Source: Planctomycetota bacterium (lineage in GTDB: Bacteria; Planctomycetota; SZUA-567; JAFGGJ01). Taken from it: 64,000 nt of DNA. A program made the position numbers and the translations under genes. Below, piece after piece: positions 38,085 to 48,129 of the stretch (its first letter is position 1; every line of letters starts with the position of its first letter). Location of the stretch: assembly GCA_016930595.1 (NCBI GenBank), contig JAFGGJ010000022.1, positions 1-64,000 on the forward strand, read 5' to 3'. The notes under the pieces were generated by a model. The model had not been told where the DNA came from, ran no database searches, and saw only the letters and a program-made list of their open reading frames with translations.

Positions 38085-39818
38085 ATGACGATTCAGGAAG
38101 GTTGTTCTCCCCGGAGCGTACCCGCACGTTCCACGAAGAAAAAAATGTTGCTGCTGGTCAGTGCGGCGGGCGTTGCGGCGGTGCTTGCTTCGATCTTCTT
38201 GTGGTGGATACCGGCCAGGCGCGCCGCTGAAGACGATACAGCGTTTTCCAAGGCTTCGGCATGGGCGGAAGCGGCGGGGGCTGATACAGGCGCGGTGATC
38301 GAGGCATACGATACTTACTTGCGGAGTTATCCTTCGGGGCGTCACGTCGCGGAAGCGAAACAGCGCTTGAACGACCTGGATGAGCGGAATTTTGAGCAAG
38401 TTATGGCTGACGCCGACGCGGCTGGCGCGGATTTCGACAAGGCGGTGGAAAGCTACGAGAAGTACATCGTGGAGCATCCGAACGGACTGCATATTTCGGA
38501 TGCCGAGAGGATGATTGCGGAGGAGATACCTAAGGCACGAGATGATTTTGAGTTTGCATCGGCGGAGGAAGCGGCGGGAAGCAAACAGGACGATTCTGCA
38601 CAGACCATCAAGGCTTATGAAACATACCTCGCAAAATACCCCGAGGGGCATCATGCGCATGAAGCGCGGGAGCAATTAAGGCGGCTTGACGAGAGCGATT
38701 TTGCCGCGGCGCAGACTATTGCCAGGGAGGCGGGAGACGATATACAGAAGGCAATTGGCGCCTACAGGCAGTATTTGGCCGTGCACCCCCGGGGCCGGCG
38801 TGTTGCAGTGGCCAGGGAGCAGGTAGAGGTCATTCTTCCTCGTGCGTGGGACGACCGTGATTTTGCTCTCGCAAAAGCTGCAGCAGAGGAAGCCGGCGAG
38901 GATTTTCACGGAGTAATCAGTGCCTACGATGTGTATCTGTCACAATGGCCTGACGGTGCTCATGCGCATGAGGCCGAAGACAAGCTGAAACAGGTAAAAC
39001 ATGGAATGCTGCAGAAGGACAAGGAAGATTTTGAGGCGGCGGAGACAAAAGCCAGAGAGCGTGACTGGCGTTATGTATATGCAATAGAGGCCTACGAATC
39101 ATACCTGGCAAGCCACCCTGATGGGCATTATGCAGAGGAAGCCAGGGCTGCGATCAAGGCATTGCGGGACAAAGAAGATGCCCTCTGGACCGTCTGCGGC
39201 CCATGGAAGTTCCAAATCAGACGGGTAATGACGGCGGCGAAATGGAAAGATACTGAATTGAGTTCCAATGCGCGCAGGGCGGGTGATCGCTTCGTTGTTG
39301 TTTATCTCCAGGCTGTGAAGTTGCGTGATTACAGTGCAGCGGAAAAAGAAGCACTCAAGAAAGATCCGATAAGCACAGCCGCTCTCCTTGCCTTATCTTT
39401 TGAACGGGGTGTCTCGGAGCGCGATAAGATGTTTCTCAGCTCGACGCACTTCAACCTCAAGACACGTGTTAATAAGACATTGACCTATGCGCCACCTGTT
39501 GATTTGAGCACCATAATGGCACGCAGTGTGGCATCAGCGAACGCAGGTCGAGGAGTGGTGCTTCAGTCTTTTGCCATTAGGGGCAATAGCGTTAGCCTGA
39601 CCGCGGTTTTTTTATCGAGTAGTGCGGTTGAGGACGCCCACATGGTTTTTGTGCCTACGATGATAGGGGCTGATTCACGTGAAGTGACGGTTCTTGAAAA
39701 GGACTTTCAGCAAGAGAATGGAACGTTCCCTCCACCTCCGGTTACGTCAAGGTCGCTGGCCGAAGCCGGGGTAAGGTTGGAGAACGGCGCTATTGTCATT
39801 TGTTCGGATGAGCAATGA
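38085..39818 (+). CDS. Membrane-anchored protein with about six TPR-like repeats
   Basis: N-terminal TM (MLLLVSAAGVAAVLASIFLWW); repeats 'AIxAYxxYLxxxPxGxHxxEAxxxLxxLDExDF'. Confidence 0.7.
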   Translation: MTIQEGCSPRSVPARSTKKKMLLLVSAAGVAAVLASIFLWWIPARRAAEDDTAFSKASAWAEAAGADTGAVIEAYDTYLRSYPSGRHVAEAKQRLNDLDERNFEQVMADADAAGADFDKAVESYEKYIVEHPNGLHISDAERMIAEEIPKARDDFEFASAEEAAGSKQDDSAQTIKAYETYLAKYPEGHHAHEAREQLRRLDESDFAAAQTIAREAGDDIQKAIGAYRQYLAVHPRGRRVAVAREQVEVILPRAWDDRDFALAKAAAEEAGEDFHGVISAYDVYLSQWPDGAHAHEAEDKLKQVKHGMLQKDKEDFEAAETKARERDWRYVYAIEAYESYLASHPDGHYAEEARAAIKALRDKEDALWTVCGPWKFQIRRVMTAAKWKDTELSSNARRAGDRFVVVYLQAVKLRDYSAAEKEALKKDPISTAALLALSFERGVSERDKMFLSSTHFNLKTRVNKTLTYAPPVDLSTIMARSVASANAGRGVVLQSFAIRGNSVSLTAVFLSSSAVEDAHMVFVPTMIGADSREVTVLEKDFQQENGTFPPPPVTSRSLAEAGVRLENGAIVICSDEQ

Positions 39819-39843
39819 CCTGGAATGCTGCCCGAGCAAGACT

Positions 39844-40569
39844 CTACAACAGGGCCAGGCGGATTTCAGAGTAGTAGCTCTCGATATAGCCGTTGAACTC
39901 GCGCAGCGCGAGCCTGCCGCCGGAAAGCGGTTCTTTCCAGTAACGGTACTGCCCTTCGTCGCTCCAGTCGTGGACAAGCCTGTCGTTGCATGAAACGCGT
40001 ATGCGGGGACCCTGCTTGACGAGGCTGAAGCGGGCGTATTCATCCGTGTCGTCCGGCGCCAGGGGCTCGTCGGCCTTGTTCATGATGCTGAGTTCGTCAA
40101 AGCCGGTGCCGTCGTCCGCGACCCAGTTGGATTCGCCCCACGTCGTCGGCGTGTCGCCTCCAAGCTTGCGCAACTGCCCGGCTCCACCGTAAGGCGAGCG
40201 GTAAAACCCACACGTGTAGCAGACCATTTTGCGGTAGCTGCATATGTCGGAATAGCGCGCGTGAGGGCGCGGGTCTTCCCAGAGGTCTTTCAGCACTACG
40301 GGGCGGGCGCAGAAAAGAATCATGACGCCTTCGGAGTCTATCCTGCGGTTGGTGAGCGAGCCGTTGCGGTAGGTCCAGGTGAATTCGAAATCCGGCGGGA
40401 GTTCGACATTATAAAGCCAGGCGTTCGAAGCACGCATCAAGGGGCCCATGTTGGCGGTGCGGATGTTGAGCGCTCCATCGCCGGCGATGGAAAGGCCGCC
40501 GTGGCCTTCAAACTTCCAGTCGCCGAGGTTTCTTGTGGAAGCCCAGTCGTAAATGACATTTTCGCTCAT
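39844..40569 (-). CDS. DUF1961-like / concanavalin-like fold protein
   Basis: W.F.G.....I.....I.T.N.GP.........FEFTWTYRN.........MILFCARP pattern; compact beta-sandwich-like sequence. Confidence 0.5.
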   Translation of the reverse strand: MSENVIYDWASTRNLGDWKFEGHGGLSIAGDGALNIRTANMGPLMRASNAWLYNVELPPDFEFTWTYRNGSLTNRRIDSEGVMILFCARPVVLKDLWEDPRPHARYSDICSYRKMVCYTCGFYRSPYGGAGQLRKLGGDTPTTWGESNWVADDGTGFDELSIMNKADEPLAPDDTDEYARFSLVKQGPRIRVSCNDRLVHDWSDEGQYRYWKEPLSGGRLALREFNGYIESYYSEIRLALL

Positions 40570-40644
40570 GGTTCGCCTCCGGGCGCGCTGACGTGCTGAC
40601 ACCATGTTAATGAAAAAGGCGCAGCGGCCAAGAGCGGAAGTGTC

Positions 40645-42537
40645 TCAGAAGCTCCGGATATATCCGACGGTGAACGAGCGCGGCTTCCCCGGCACGACGG
40701 GATTCGCCGAGAACAGGTAGTCTTTGTCGAGAGCGTTCGTGACGTTCAGGATGAACCTGCCCTTGTCTGCCGCATCGCCCATCCCGAACGAAACGCCCAC
40801 AAGTCCGTACGCCGGGATGAAGGCGGAACCGAAGGCGTCGTCGGGGCGTTCGTCGGCAACTACCACCTCGATTCGAAGCGAAGCCTTGAGCTCCCGGGAC
40901 AGTACGTGCTCGAAAAAGACGCGTCCCTGGTGGCGGGGCACGTCTTCGACGTCGTTGCCTTCGATGAACGGGTTGCTGAGGCATTCCTCGTAGAACGAGT
41001 CGGTAAAAGAATATGTGACGCCAACGGTGTCGATGTCGTTCGGTAAAGACCATTTCCATGAGAATTCCGCACCGCGGGCTATGATCTTTGTAACGTTGTG
41101 CGGGCGGAAAACCGTGTCGGGGTCCATCATGTAGTCCCAGCCGTCTTCCAGGATGGTGTAGTAGGCGCCCAGGGATATATCATGGCCGTTGATTTGCTGC
41201 CGCCAGCCGAGCTCGAGGCCCAGGGCGGTCTCGGGCTGAAGGTTCGGGTTCCCTTCAAAAGTCATACCCATGTACGACGTGGGGGGCAGGTAGAGGTCCG
41301 AAGCCTGCGGACTGCGGTAGGACTTGCCCACGGCGGCATAGAACTGCGTGTCGGCCGACCTGTGGTATACGTACGACAGGCGGGGGGATATCTCGCCGCT
41401 GAAGTCTTCGGAATAGTCGAACCGGAGCCCGGCGGAAAAACCGTGCGATTCCTGCGGACCCGCGAACGCTTCGTATCCAGCGAACACGGCATAGTTGGTG
41501 TCGCCCGCCCGGACGGTCCCGCTGACCCCGGAAGACTCGACGTCTTCACGGCCGATTTCCACGCCGTAGTTGACGACCGCGCTGCTGGAAGACGCTGCAT
41601 GGCTGCCCTGCCACCTGGCGCCCCGCGAGTTGAAGAAGAACAGGTCCTGGCCGGGGAACATCCGCCAGGAGAGAGCGCGCTTTTCGTTGGAGGCCCAGAG
41701 AGCCAGGTCGGAAAGCGCTTCAACGCCGGCCAGACGCGTGTAAAAGGTTTCGCTCTCGATGTCTTCAAGGAAATCTTCCCCGTTGCTTTCAAGCCTGTTG
41801 AAGAGGAATCCCGTGCGCGCCGAAAGCGATCCGGCCAGCGGCAGGTAGCCTCTGATCCCACCGTTAACGGATTCGGTCCACTGGGACGAGCCGTCGGAAT
41901 TGTCGAGGTAGCCGTCGTTACGTGAGTACTCGCCGAAAAAACGCATGCCCGAGCCGTTGCCGCCGAAACCAGCGTTGAGCCCGGCCCCGCGTTCCCCGAA
42001 ACTGCCGCCGTGCATACTGAACTTCGATTCGAATCCTTCCCCGGGCGGACCTTCGGGCAGCATCTGTATAACGCCGCCCATGGCGCCGGAGCCGTAGAGA
42101 TGCGATGCAAGTCCCTTGCCGATTTCTATCCTTCCCACGTCCTGCAGGGAGGTCCGGCGCATATCGAAACCGCCGGTGTACGTATCGCGCAAGGGAACTC
42201 CGTCGTAAAGCACCAGTATCCGTTGCGACTGGTAGTTGCCAGGCAGACCTCGCAGCGACACGTTGGGCGGAACCGTGTCCGTGGTCACAACGCCTTCAAG
42301 CCCCGGCGTGTTCCTGGCGAGTGCTTCGTCCAGGCCGATCCCCGGCAGGTCTTCCAGCTCTTCAGCCTCAATTATGGTGACGTCTGCGCCCAGCCTGTCC
42401 TGTGTTCTGGGAATGGCCGTGGCCGTGACGACTACCACGGTGCCGTTGTCGTCCGGAGAGTCTTCCATGGCGAACAGCATCGCGGGGGCGGTGATGACGG
42501 CGAACAGAACGGCATGCAATACGTGGACCGGCTTCAT
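40645..42537 (-). CDS. TonB-dependent outer-membrane receptor
   Basis: Signal peptide; plug VVVTATAIPRTQDRLGADVTIIEAEELEDLPGIGLDEALARNTPG...RGLPGNYQSQRILVLYDGVPLRD; C-terminal FTVGYIRSF. Confidence 0.9.
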   Translation of the reverse strand: MKPVHVLHAVLFAVITAPAMLFAMEDSPDDNGTVVVVTATAIPRTQDRLGADVTIIEAEELEDLPGIGLDEALARNTPGLEGVVTTDTVPPNVSLRGLPGNYQSQRILVLYDGVPLRDTYTGGFDMRRTSLQDVGRIEIGKGLASHLYGSGAMGGVIQMLPEGPPGEGFESKFSMHGGSFGERGAGLNAGFGGNGSGMRFFGEYSRNDGYLDNSDGSSQWTESVNGGIRGYLPLAGSLSARTGFLFNRLESNGEDFLEDIESETFYTRLAGVEALSDLALWASNEKRALSWRMFPGQDLFFFNSRGARWQGSHAASSSSAVVNYGVEIGREDVESSGVSGTVRAGDTNYAVFAGYEAFAGPQESHGFSAGLRFDYSEDFSGEISPRLSYVYHRSADTQFYAAVGKSYRSPQASDLYLPPTSYMGMTFEGNPNLQPETALGLELGWRQQINGHDISLGAYYTILEDGWDYMMDPDTVFRPHNVTKIIARGAEFSWKWSLPNDIDTVGVTYSFTDSFYEECLSNPFIEGNDVEDVPRHQGRVFFEHVLSRELKASLRIEVVVADERPDDAFGSAFIPAYGLVGVSFGMGDAADKGRFILNVTNALDKDYLFSANPVVPGKPRSFTVGYIRSF

Positions 42538-42693
42538 GGGAAAGATTCTAGGCAATATCCGTCCTCCCGCAAGAAAGGTTCGCAGGTCAGCAACATGGTC
42601 CCTCGGTTAAACGCAGAAATCCGGATCGGGTTCGGGTGTTTTCGCGGGGGCGGCAAAGACACGGCGGTTTTACACCGGCCGGTATCGCGGCCG

Positions 42694-42702
42694 TGCTATA
42701 AT
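42694..42702 (+). promoter_or_regulatory. Extended -10 promoter TGCTATAAT
   Basis: TGn-TATAAT 23 nt before GTG 42725; no good -35. Confidence 0.5.
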
Positions 42703-42724
42703 CGAAGATGTTAAGGAATAAATA

Positions 42725-43825
42725 GTGGAAAAAGCAGAACAGAGCGGCAGGGGCGTCTGGATTACGTTGGGGGGGCTGGGCGCCGGCCTGCTGTTATTCG
42801 GAATGCTGGTATGGGTAAAACTGCCCATGATAACCGAACTGGCATTCAGGTACGAACACACGCAGGCCTTCGCAAGGAAAATGGTTCGGAAACTCGGCGT
42901 CCGCGCCATGAGCCAGCTTATCGCGGCGGAGAACAGGTTCGAGCCATGGGAATGGTCGGAGTTGCTCTCCGGGAACCTGGAAAAAGCCGAGGCGGACGAA
43001 GATGCCAGGGCCGTACTGGTAGGTTACATGCCGGATCCGGATATCCGCGACTCCACGGGTAGAACGGTATTGCATCATTCTGCGGAAAGGGACTGCGTCA
43101 AGGTGGCCGAAGCGTTTATCTTGAAAGGTGCGAACCCGGATGCCCGCACGGCGCAGGGCGATGCCCCCATCCATTTCGCCGTGCAGCGGGACAACGACCT
43201 GTTGCTGGACGTGCTGCTCGCGGGCGGCGCCGACGTGAACGCCCGGAGCGCAAACGGCCGGACGGCTCTCCACATTGCGGCGGTCCGCGGCAGCAGGACA
43301 GTTGTGTCGATGCTTGTCGGCGCGGGCGCTGACGTCAATGCAGTAAACGACTACGGCGACACCCCGCTTCATCTTGCCGTGCTGTACCATCGTCCGGAAG
43401 TGGCCGAGGTCCTTCTGGAAAGCGGCGCGGACATCAACTTGGGGAACCGGTTGGGCGGCACGCTCTTTCATACGGTGGTGGCGCACGGCTACGAGGATTT
43501 TCTGGACGCGATGTTCAGTCATGGGGCGGACATAAACGCGGCAAACGCGCAGGGCGCCACCGCCGCGCACCTGGCGGCGGCTTTCGGGCGCACTTCGATA
43601 TTGCGCTGGCTGGCGGCTCATGACGTGGACCTCGCCTCCAGGGACGGGCAGGACATGACGCCTCTGCACAAGGCCGTTTTTTTCGGCAAGGCGAAAGCCG
43701 TGGAGTTTCTGCTGCAGCAGGGGGTGCCCGCTGATACCAGGGACAACAGGGGCAGGACTCCCCTGGATATTGCCCGCAGCCGTGGAGACGCCACGGTGGA
43801 AGACCTCCTGTCGGCGGGCGGCTGA
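42725..43825 (+). CDS. Membrane-anchored ankyrin-repeat protein
   Basis: N-terminal TM; repeats 'NGRTALHIAAVRGSRTVVSMLVGAGADVNAVNDYGDTPLHLAV'. Confidence 0.9.
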   Translation: MEKAEQSGRGVWITLGGLGAGLLLFGMLVWVKLPMITELAFRYEHTQAFARKMVRKLGVRAMSQLIAAENRFEPWEWSELLSGNLEKAEADEDARAVLVGYMPDPDIRDSTGRTVLHHSAERDCVKVAEAFILKGANPDARTAQGDAPIHFAVQRDNDLLLDVLLAGGADVNARSANGRTALHIAAVRGSRTVVSMLVGAGADVNAVNDYGDTPLHLAVLYHRPEVAEVLLESGADINLGNRLGGTLFHTVVAHGYEDFLDAMFSHGADINAANAQGATAAHLAAAFGRTSILRWLAAHDVDLASRDGQDMTPLHKAVFFGKAKAVEFLLQQGVPADTRDNRGRTPLDIARSRGDATVEDLLSAGG

Positions 43826-43850
43826 GGCGCCGGAACAACACTTAAAGTGC

Positions 43851-43878
43851 TTGACTTGTCTCGCAGTCACGTTAGGGT
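43851..43878 (+). promoter_or_regulatory. sigma70-type promoter TTGACT-16-TAGGGT
   Basis: -35 at 43851-43856, -10 at 43873-43878. Confidence 0.45.
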
Positions 43879-43896
43879 TTAGTTAGGGAGTCAGCC

Positions 43897-44364
43897 ATGA
43901 AAAAGTATATCGGTCTGTCAGTTGGCGGGGTGGTGGTCCTTGCGCTTGTCGGCTACCTGGTGTACGACCGTTTCATACTGACTGACGAGGTGCGCGTTCG
44001 CCGGGTGGTCGAAGACCTGGAAAAGACCCTGGAAGAACATGACATAATCGCTTTCGGCGATCACATCAGTGCCGACTATGTGGATGAGTGGGGATACGGG
44101 GCGGCGGAACTGAAACAGATCATCATGTATGGGATGAAGTCTTTTCAACAGATAGAAGTAGATATTACGGAAATGAAAATTGAGGTCGAAGGTACGGGAG
44201 CGACGGCGGTTTTTTACCCGGCGTGCCGCCTGTCCAGCGATTCAGGGGGAACCTTTGACGTGGACACGCTGGTCCTGCATGGGGACCTGTTGAAGCTTTC
44301 GCTCAGGAAAGTGGACAGGGCATGGCGGGTTTGCCGCTCAGAGAGAGTCCCGGAAGAAAACTGA
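43897..44364 (+). CDS. Uncharacterised single-TM protein (NTF2-like fold possible)
   Basis: N-terminal TM and alpha/beta pattern; SD AGGGAG. Confidence 0.6.
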   Translation: MKKYIGLSVGGVVVLALVGYLVYDRFILTDEVRVRRVVEDLEKTLEEHDIIAFGDHISADYVDEWGYGAAELKQIIMYGMKSFQQIEVDITEMKIEVEGTGATAVFYPACRLSSDSGGTFDVDTLVLHGDLLKLSLRKVDRAWRVCRSERVPEEN

Positions 44365-46127
44365 CGGGCGACTCTTCGCCTGTCTGGGTCGTCCCCGGAA
44401 CGGATGAGGGATCAATCCGGGGCATACAGGATTCGGCGGGCGTCAGCAGGCTGGTTGCAAGGGTGCTGGCGGCGCGGAAGCTGACGCTTCCCGGAGACGT
44501 GGCGAAGTTCACCCGCTGTTCGATTTCGGATCTTTCCGCCCCGTCCCTGCTTTCGGGCATGGAAGAGGCGGCCGGCCGGATAGCCGGGGCCATTGAGAAG
44601 CGCGAAAAAATAACGATCTTCGGTGACTACGATGTCGATGGCATAACAGCGACGGCTCTCATGCGGGGGGCATTGAAGCGGCTGGGAGCGTCTCCCGGTG
44701 TTTACATCCCGCACCGTACAATAGAAGGTTATGGCCCGAACCCTGACGCAATGCGGGAAATAGTACAGTCGGGGGCCGGGCTGGTCATTACCGTCGACTG
44801 CGGCGTGAAGGCCGTGGCCGAGGCGGATATACTGCGTGAGGCCGGCGTGGACCTGGTGATAACGGATCATCACCACGCCGGGGACGAACTCCCGCACGCC
44901 TGCGCCATAGTCAATCCAAGGATGTCGCCGGATTTTCCGACCAAGGACATAGCGGGCGTGGCCGTGGCTTTCTACCTTGCCTGGGCGCTGGGGGACAGGA
45001 TATTCGGCAAGGGGAACATCGGTCCCCGCTACCGCGAATACCTGACGAATTCCATAGAGCTCGTGGCCCTCGGCACGATAGCGGACGTCGTCCCGCTGCT
45101 GGGCGAAAACCGCCTCTTGGCGGGTTATGGATTGAAGAAAATGGCGCGTTCGGGCATTCCGGGCATAAGGGCGCTCATAGAAGTGGCGCGGCTGCGTGAC
45201 AAGGAACTCGGCGCCATGAACGTGGCCTTCGGGCTCGCACCGCGGATCAACGCCGCGGGGCGCATCGGACATGCCCTCCAGGCGCTCGACCTGCTGAACA
45301 CGGAAGACGATACGGAAGCCTCTGAAGTGGCGCAATTCCTGGATGCGACCAACCGCAAGAGGCAGCGCATAGAGGACAAGATCCTCGGTGAACTGCTGGA
45401 AAAGCTTCCGGAGGAAACGCCGCCGCACGCCATCGTGTCGGCCCACGACGGATGGCACGCCGGTGTTATCGGGATAGTGGCCAGCCGTGTCTGTGAGAAG
45501 TTCAACCGTCCGGCGGCGCTGGTTTCGTTCCAGAACGGGGATGCCGGGCGCGGGTCGGCGCGTTCGCCCCAGGGCTTCGATCTGTATGCGGCGCTCAGCG
45601 AAGTCGCCGGGCATTTCGAATCGTTCGGCGGGCACGAATACGCGGCGGGGTTTGCTATAAGGCGTGAGAACTACGGGGCGTTCCGGCGGGATTTCGAGGA
45701 AGTCTCGGCGAGAATGATAGCCGAGAACCCTCCCCGGCCGCTCCTCCACACCGACGGCGTCTTCCCGCCGGAAGAACTTACCCTCGAAAACGTCTCCGAC
45801 CTGAGCATGCTTGAGCCCTACGGGGAAGGGAACCCTGAACCGGTGGGCGTTATGACGGATGTGGCGCCTGTCGGGAACGTGCGTCTCATGGGTTCCACGC
45901 AGAAGCATATCAGTTTCATGGCGAAAGCGGGCGGCAGGATGTTCCGGGTGGTGGGGTTCGGCAAGGTGGACAAGGTGAGTCTTATAGAAAGCGGCTCAAG
46001 ACTCGAGATGGCAGTCCGGCCCGACCTGAATACTTTCAGGGGCGAGACGAACGTCGAGCTGTATCTGCAGGCGGTGCGTCCGGCGGGCGGCAGGCGAAAG
46101 CGGAACACGGGCACGGAGGGCGATTGA
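44322..46127 (+). CDS. recJ: Single-stranded-DNA-specific exonuclease RecJ
   Basis: FGDYDVDGITATALM, VDCG, VITDHHHAGDELP, GLAPRINAAGRIG, GRGSARS, FGGHEYAAGF. Confidence 0.95.
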   Translation: MAGLPLRESPGRKLTGDSSPVWVVPGTDEGSIRGIQDSAGVSRLVARVLAARKLTLPGDVAKFTRCSISDLSAPSLLSGMEEAAGRIAGAIEKREKITIFGDYDVDGITATALMRGALKRLGASPGVYIPHRTIEGYGPNPDAMREIVQSGAGLVITVDCGVKAVAEADILREAGVDLVITDHHHAGDELPHACAIVNPRMSPDFPTKDIAGVAVAFYLAWALGDRIFGKGNIGPRYREYLTNSIELVALGTIADVVPLLGENRLLAGYGLKKMARSGIPGIRALIEVARLRDKELGAMNVAFGLAPRINAAGRIGHALQALDLLNTEDDTEASEVAQFLDATNRKRQRIEDKILGELLEKLPEETPPHAIVSAHDGWHAGVIGIVASRVCEKFNRPAALVSFQNGDAGRGSARSPQGFDLYAALSEVAGHFESFGGHEYAAGFAIRRENYGAFRRDFEEVSARMIAENPPRPLLHTDGVFPPEELTLENVSDLSMLEPYGEGNPEPVGVMTDVAPVGNVRLMGSTQKHISFMAKAGGRMFRVVGFGKVDKVSLIESGSRLEMAVRPDLNTFRGETNVELYLQAVRPAGGRRKRNTGTEGD

Positions 46128-46714
46128 ACCCGGTCACGCACTTCCTGGTCAGTTGGGATATCGCCGGTGCCGGCGAAACCATGCGCAGGGACCGGTGGCT
46201 CATAACGATATCAGGCGTTATCCCCGACCTTGATGGGCTGGGCGCCATAGCCGAACTCGCGACGCGCCATAGCGAACGGCCTCTCCTGTGGTTCACGCGG
46301 TTCCATCACATCCTGTGTCACAACATCGGCTTTGGGCTGGCGCTGGCGGTCGCGGTGTTTCTGCTGGCCAGGGAAAAGATAAGGACGCTGTTGTTTGCGG
46401 TCGGGGTGTTCCACCTCCACCTGTTGTGTGACATAATTGGCGCCCGGGGGCCGGACGGCAGCCAGTGGCCCGTGCCTTATCTCCTGCCCTTTTCGGATCG
46501 ATGGTATCTGGCGGTGGGCTGGCAGTGGGAGCTGGTATCGTGGCAGAATACGCTCGTTACGGCAGCGGCGCTTGTGGCGATGTTCTACATGGCTTGGCGA
46601 AAAGGATATTCACCCCTGGAGCTCATGCCGTGGAACATCGATGCCAGGTTCACCGCCGCCTTGCGGAGACGCTTCGGGGCGCCGTCCGGCGCCGCTGCGG
46701 GTGATGAACGGTAA
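46124..46714 (+). CDS. YdjM-like metal-dependent hydrolase membrane protein
   Basis: NPVTHFLVSWDIA...ISGVIPDLDGLGAI...FHHILCHN...HLLCDIIGARGPDGSQW; TTG start overlapping recJ stop. Confidence 0.7.
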   Translation: MNPVTHFLVSWDIAGAGETMRRDRWLITISGVIPDLDGLGAIAELATRHSERPLLWFTRFHHILCHNIGFGLALAVAVFLLAREKIRTLLFAVGVFHLHLLCDIIGARGPDGSQWPVPYLLPFSDRWYLAVGWQWELVSWQNTLVTAAALVAMFYMAWRKGYSPLELMPWNIDARFTAALRRRFGAPSGAAAGDER

Positions 46715-46725
46715 GTCCGGGGGGA

Positions 46726-47526
46726 TCAGAAGCGGTATTCCGCGTTCAGCGTAAAGACCGTGTCATTGTTCACGCCGCCGATTTCAGCGCCGAACCCCAG
46801 GCCGTTTTCAAGCCTGTAATTGCCGAAGCCTATGAACTGGTCGTCATCCGTCGTGAAACGAATCCCCGCGGAGACGTGGCGGTCGAAGTAGTACTCTACT
46901 TCCACGTAGACCCCGTCGTCGACGGCTACGTCGCCGCCGTTTATCCTGAAGCCGGCCTCCAGGAACAGGGATCCGCCGCCTTCCACGTTTACGGCCCACT
47001 TGAAGTGGGGATACACGCTGTTTATGTCTACGTTGTTGAAATCGGAAAAGGTCACGTCCAAGCCGGCGGCCATCTCTTCGGAGAAGTAGTAGTCAGACCC
47101 GATCGTCAGGGAAAAATAGTCCTCGGCGAACTCGATGCCGGCCCGGAGCGGCAGCATGTCCTGCACCATGTACCTGGCTCCGAACCCCAGCAGGGACGTG
47201 CCGTCCAGATCGGAATATTCGGCGCGCAGGCAGTTTTCGTGCTGCAGGAAATCATGCAGGCCTATCGGCGTGGGGCCGTTGTCCACGTCTTCAAGATACA
47301 GCGTGTACGTCGCGCTGAAAACGTTGGCGTTGGCGTCCGAATACCTGGTGAATGCCACTTCAACCATGTTCCTGTATTCAGCCTGCCCGCCCGCGCTGGG
47401 CAGCACGTCGGATATCCGGGTGGCGGGCAGCGTGCCCGTGGGGATTGGAACCAGGGCGCTCCCGTTGTCTCCCGAGCAGCCCATGAAACCAGCCAGTATC
47501 AGAACCAGGAGAAAGCGTCCGTGCAT
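46726..47526 (-). CDS. Putative outer-membrane-type beta-rich lipoprotein
   Basis: MHGRFLLVLILAGFMGCSG lipobox; alternating amphipathic strands, C-terminal aromatic (LNAEYRF). Confidence 0.6.
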   Translation of the reverse strand: MHGRFLLVLILAGFMGCSGDNGSALVPIPTGTLPATRISDVLPSAGGQAEYRNMVEVAFTRYSDANANVFSATYTLYLEDVDNGPTPIGLHDFLQHENCLRAEYSDLDGTSLLGFGARYMVQDMLPLRAGIEFAEDYFSLTIGSDYYFSEEMAAGLDVTFSDFNNVDINSVYPHFKWAVNVEGGGSLFLEAGFRINGGDVAVDDGVYVEVEYYFDRHVSAGIRFTTDDDQFIGFGNYRLENGLGFGAEIGGVNNDTVFTLNAEYRF

Positions 47527-48020
47527 AGTACAACACTCCCCAAAATGCAAACGCCCCCCGGTTGAGCATGTTATCGGACTATCCGCAGCGATACTTTAAT
47601 GCTTGTAAATGAAGATGTTATATGCACAGATGGACAAGTCAACACAAATTATCCAAAAAAATCCCTTAAATATTCCTAATATCTGCGCCGGAATGTGCGT
47701 CTACCTGAATTCAGCCGGCGTAGAGAACGCGTCCGGCAGGAGGGCTCTGACGGGCGGCTCCCCAACAGAGGCGTGTTTGTGGAAATGCGTTCACGGCGGC
47801 TCCGGGGCCATGCCGTAAAAATACACTTCGCTCGCGATGACGCAGGCGGAGTTGTTGAAACGGGGAGGAAATCGTTCCTCGGCGCGGCCCCGGGGTTACG
47901 CTGGAAGCATGTTCGTCGTTGCCGATACGCCTTGTGCCCGCGTGTTTCCGGCGCGGCTTTGCGGCGCGGTGCGTCTGGAGTCGGGAACGCGCGCAAAAAC
48001 CGGTGTAATGGATTTGGGGG

Positions 48021-48049
48021 TTGACATTTGCGCGTTTTTTGGTTACGAT
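48021..48049 (+). promoter_or_regulatory. sigma70-type promoter TTGACA-17-TACGAT for pilus-like operon
   Basis: -35 at 48021-48026, -10 at 48044-48049; ATG 48130. Confidence 0.75.
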
Positions 48050-48129
48050 AGCTGGGCTGTGCTTTCTTGTGCCCGAGGTCCGCGCCGGGCTTGGTGTGAT
48101 TTTGCGGCTGGCAACTAGAAGGGACCGTG

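Noticed and set aside
42538-42700. Possible cobalamin riboswitch upstream of the TonB-dependent receptor (minus strand)
   Set aside because: Some GC-rich pairing and an ACCTGC string are present, but no convincing B12 box or conserved core could be read; an Infernal scan for Rfam Cobalamin would decide.
47609-47818. 69-aa ORF in the large intergenic gap
   Set aside because: No clear SD, no family motif, spans a compositional boundary.
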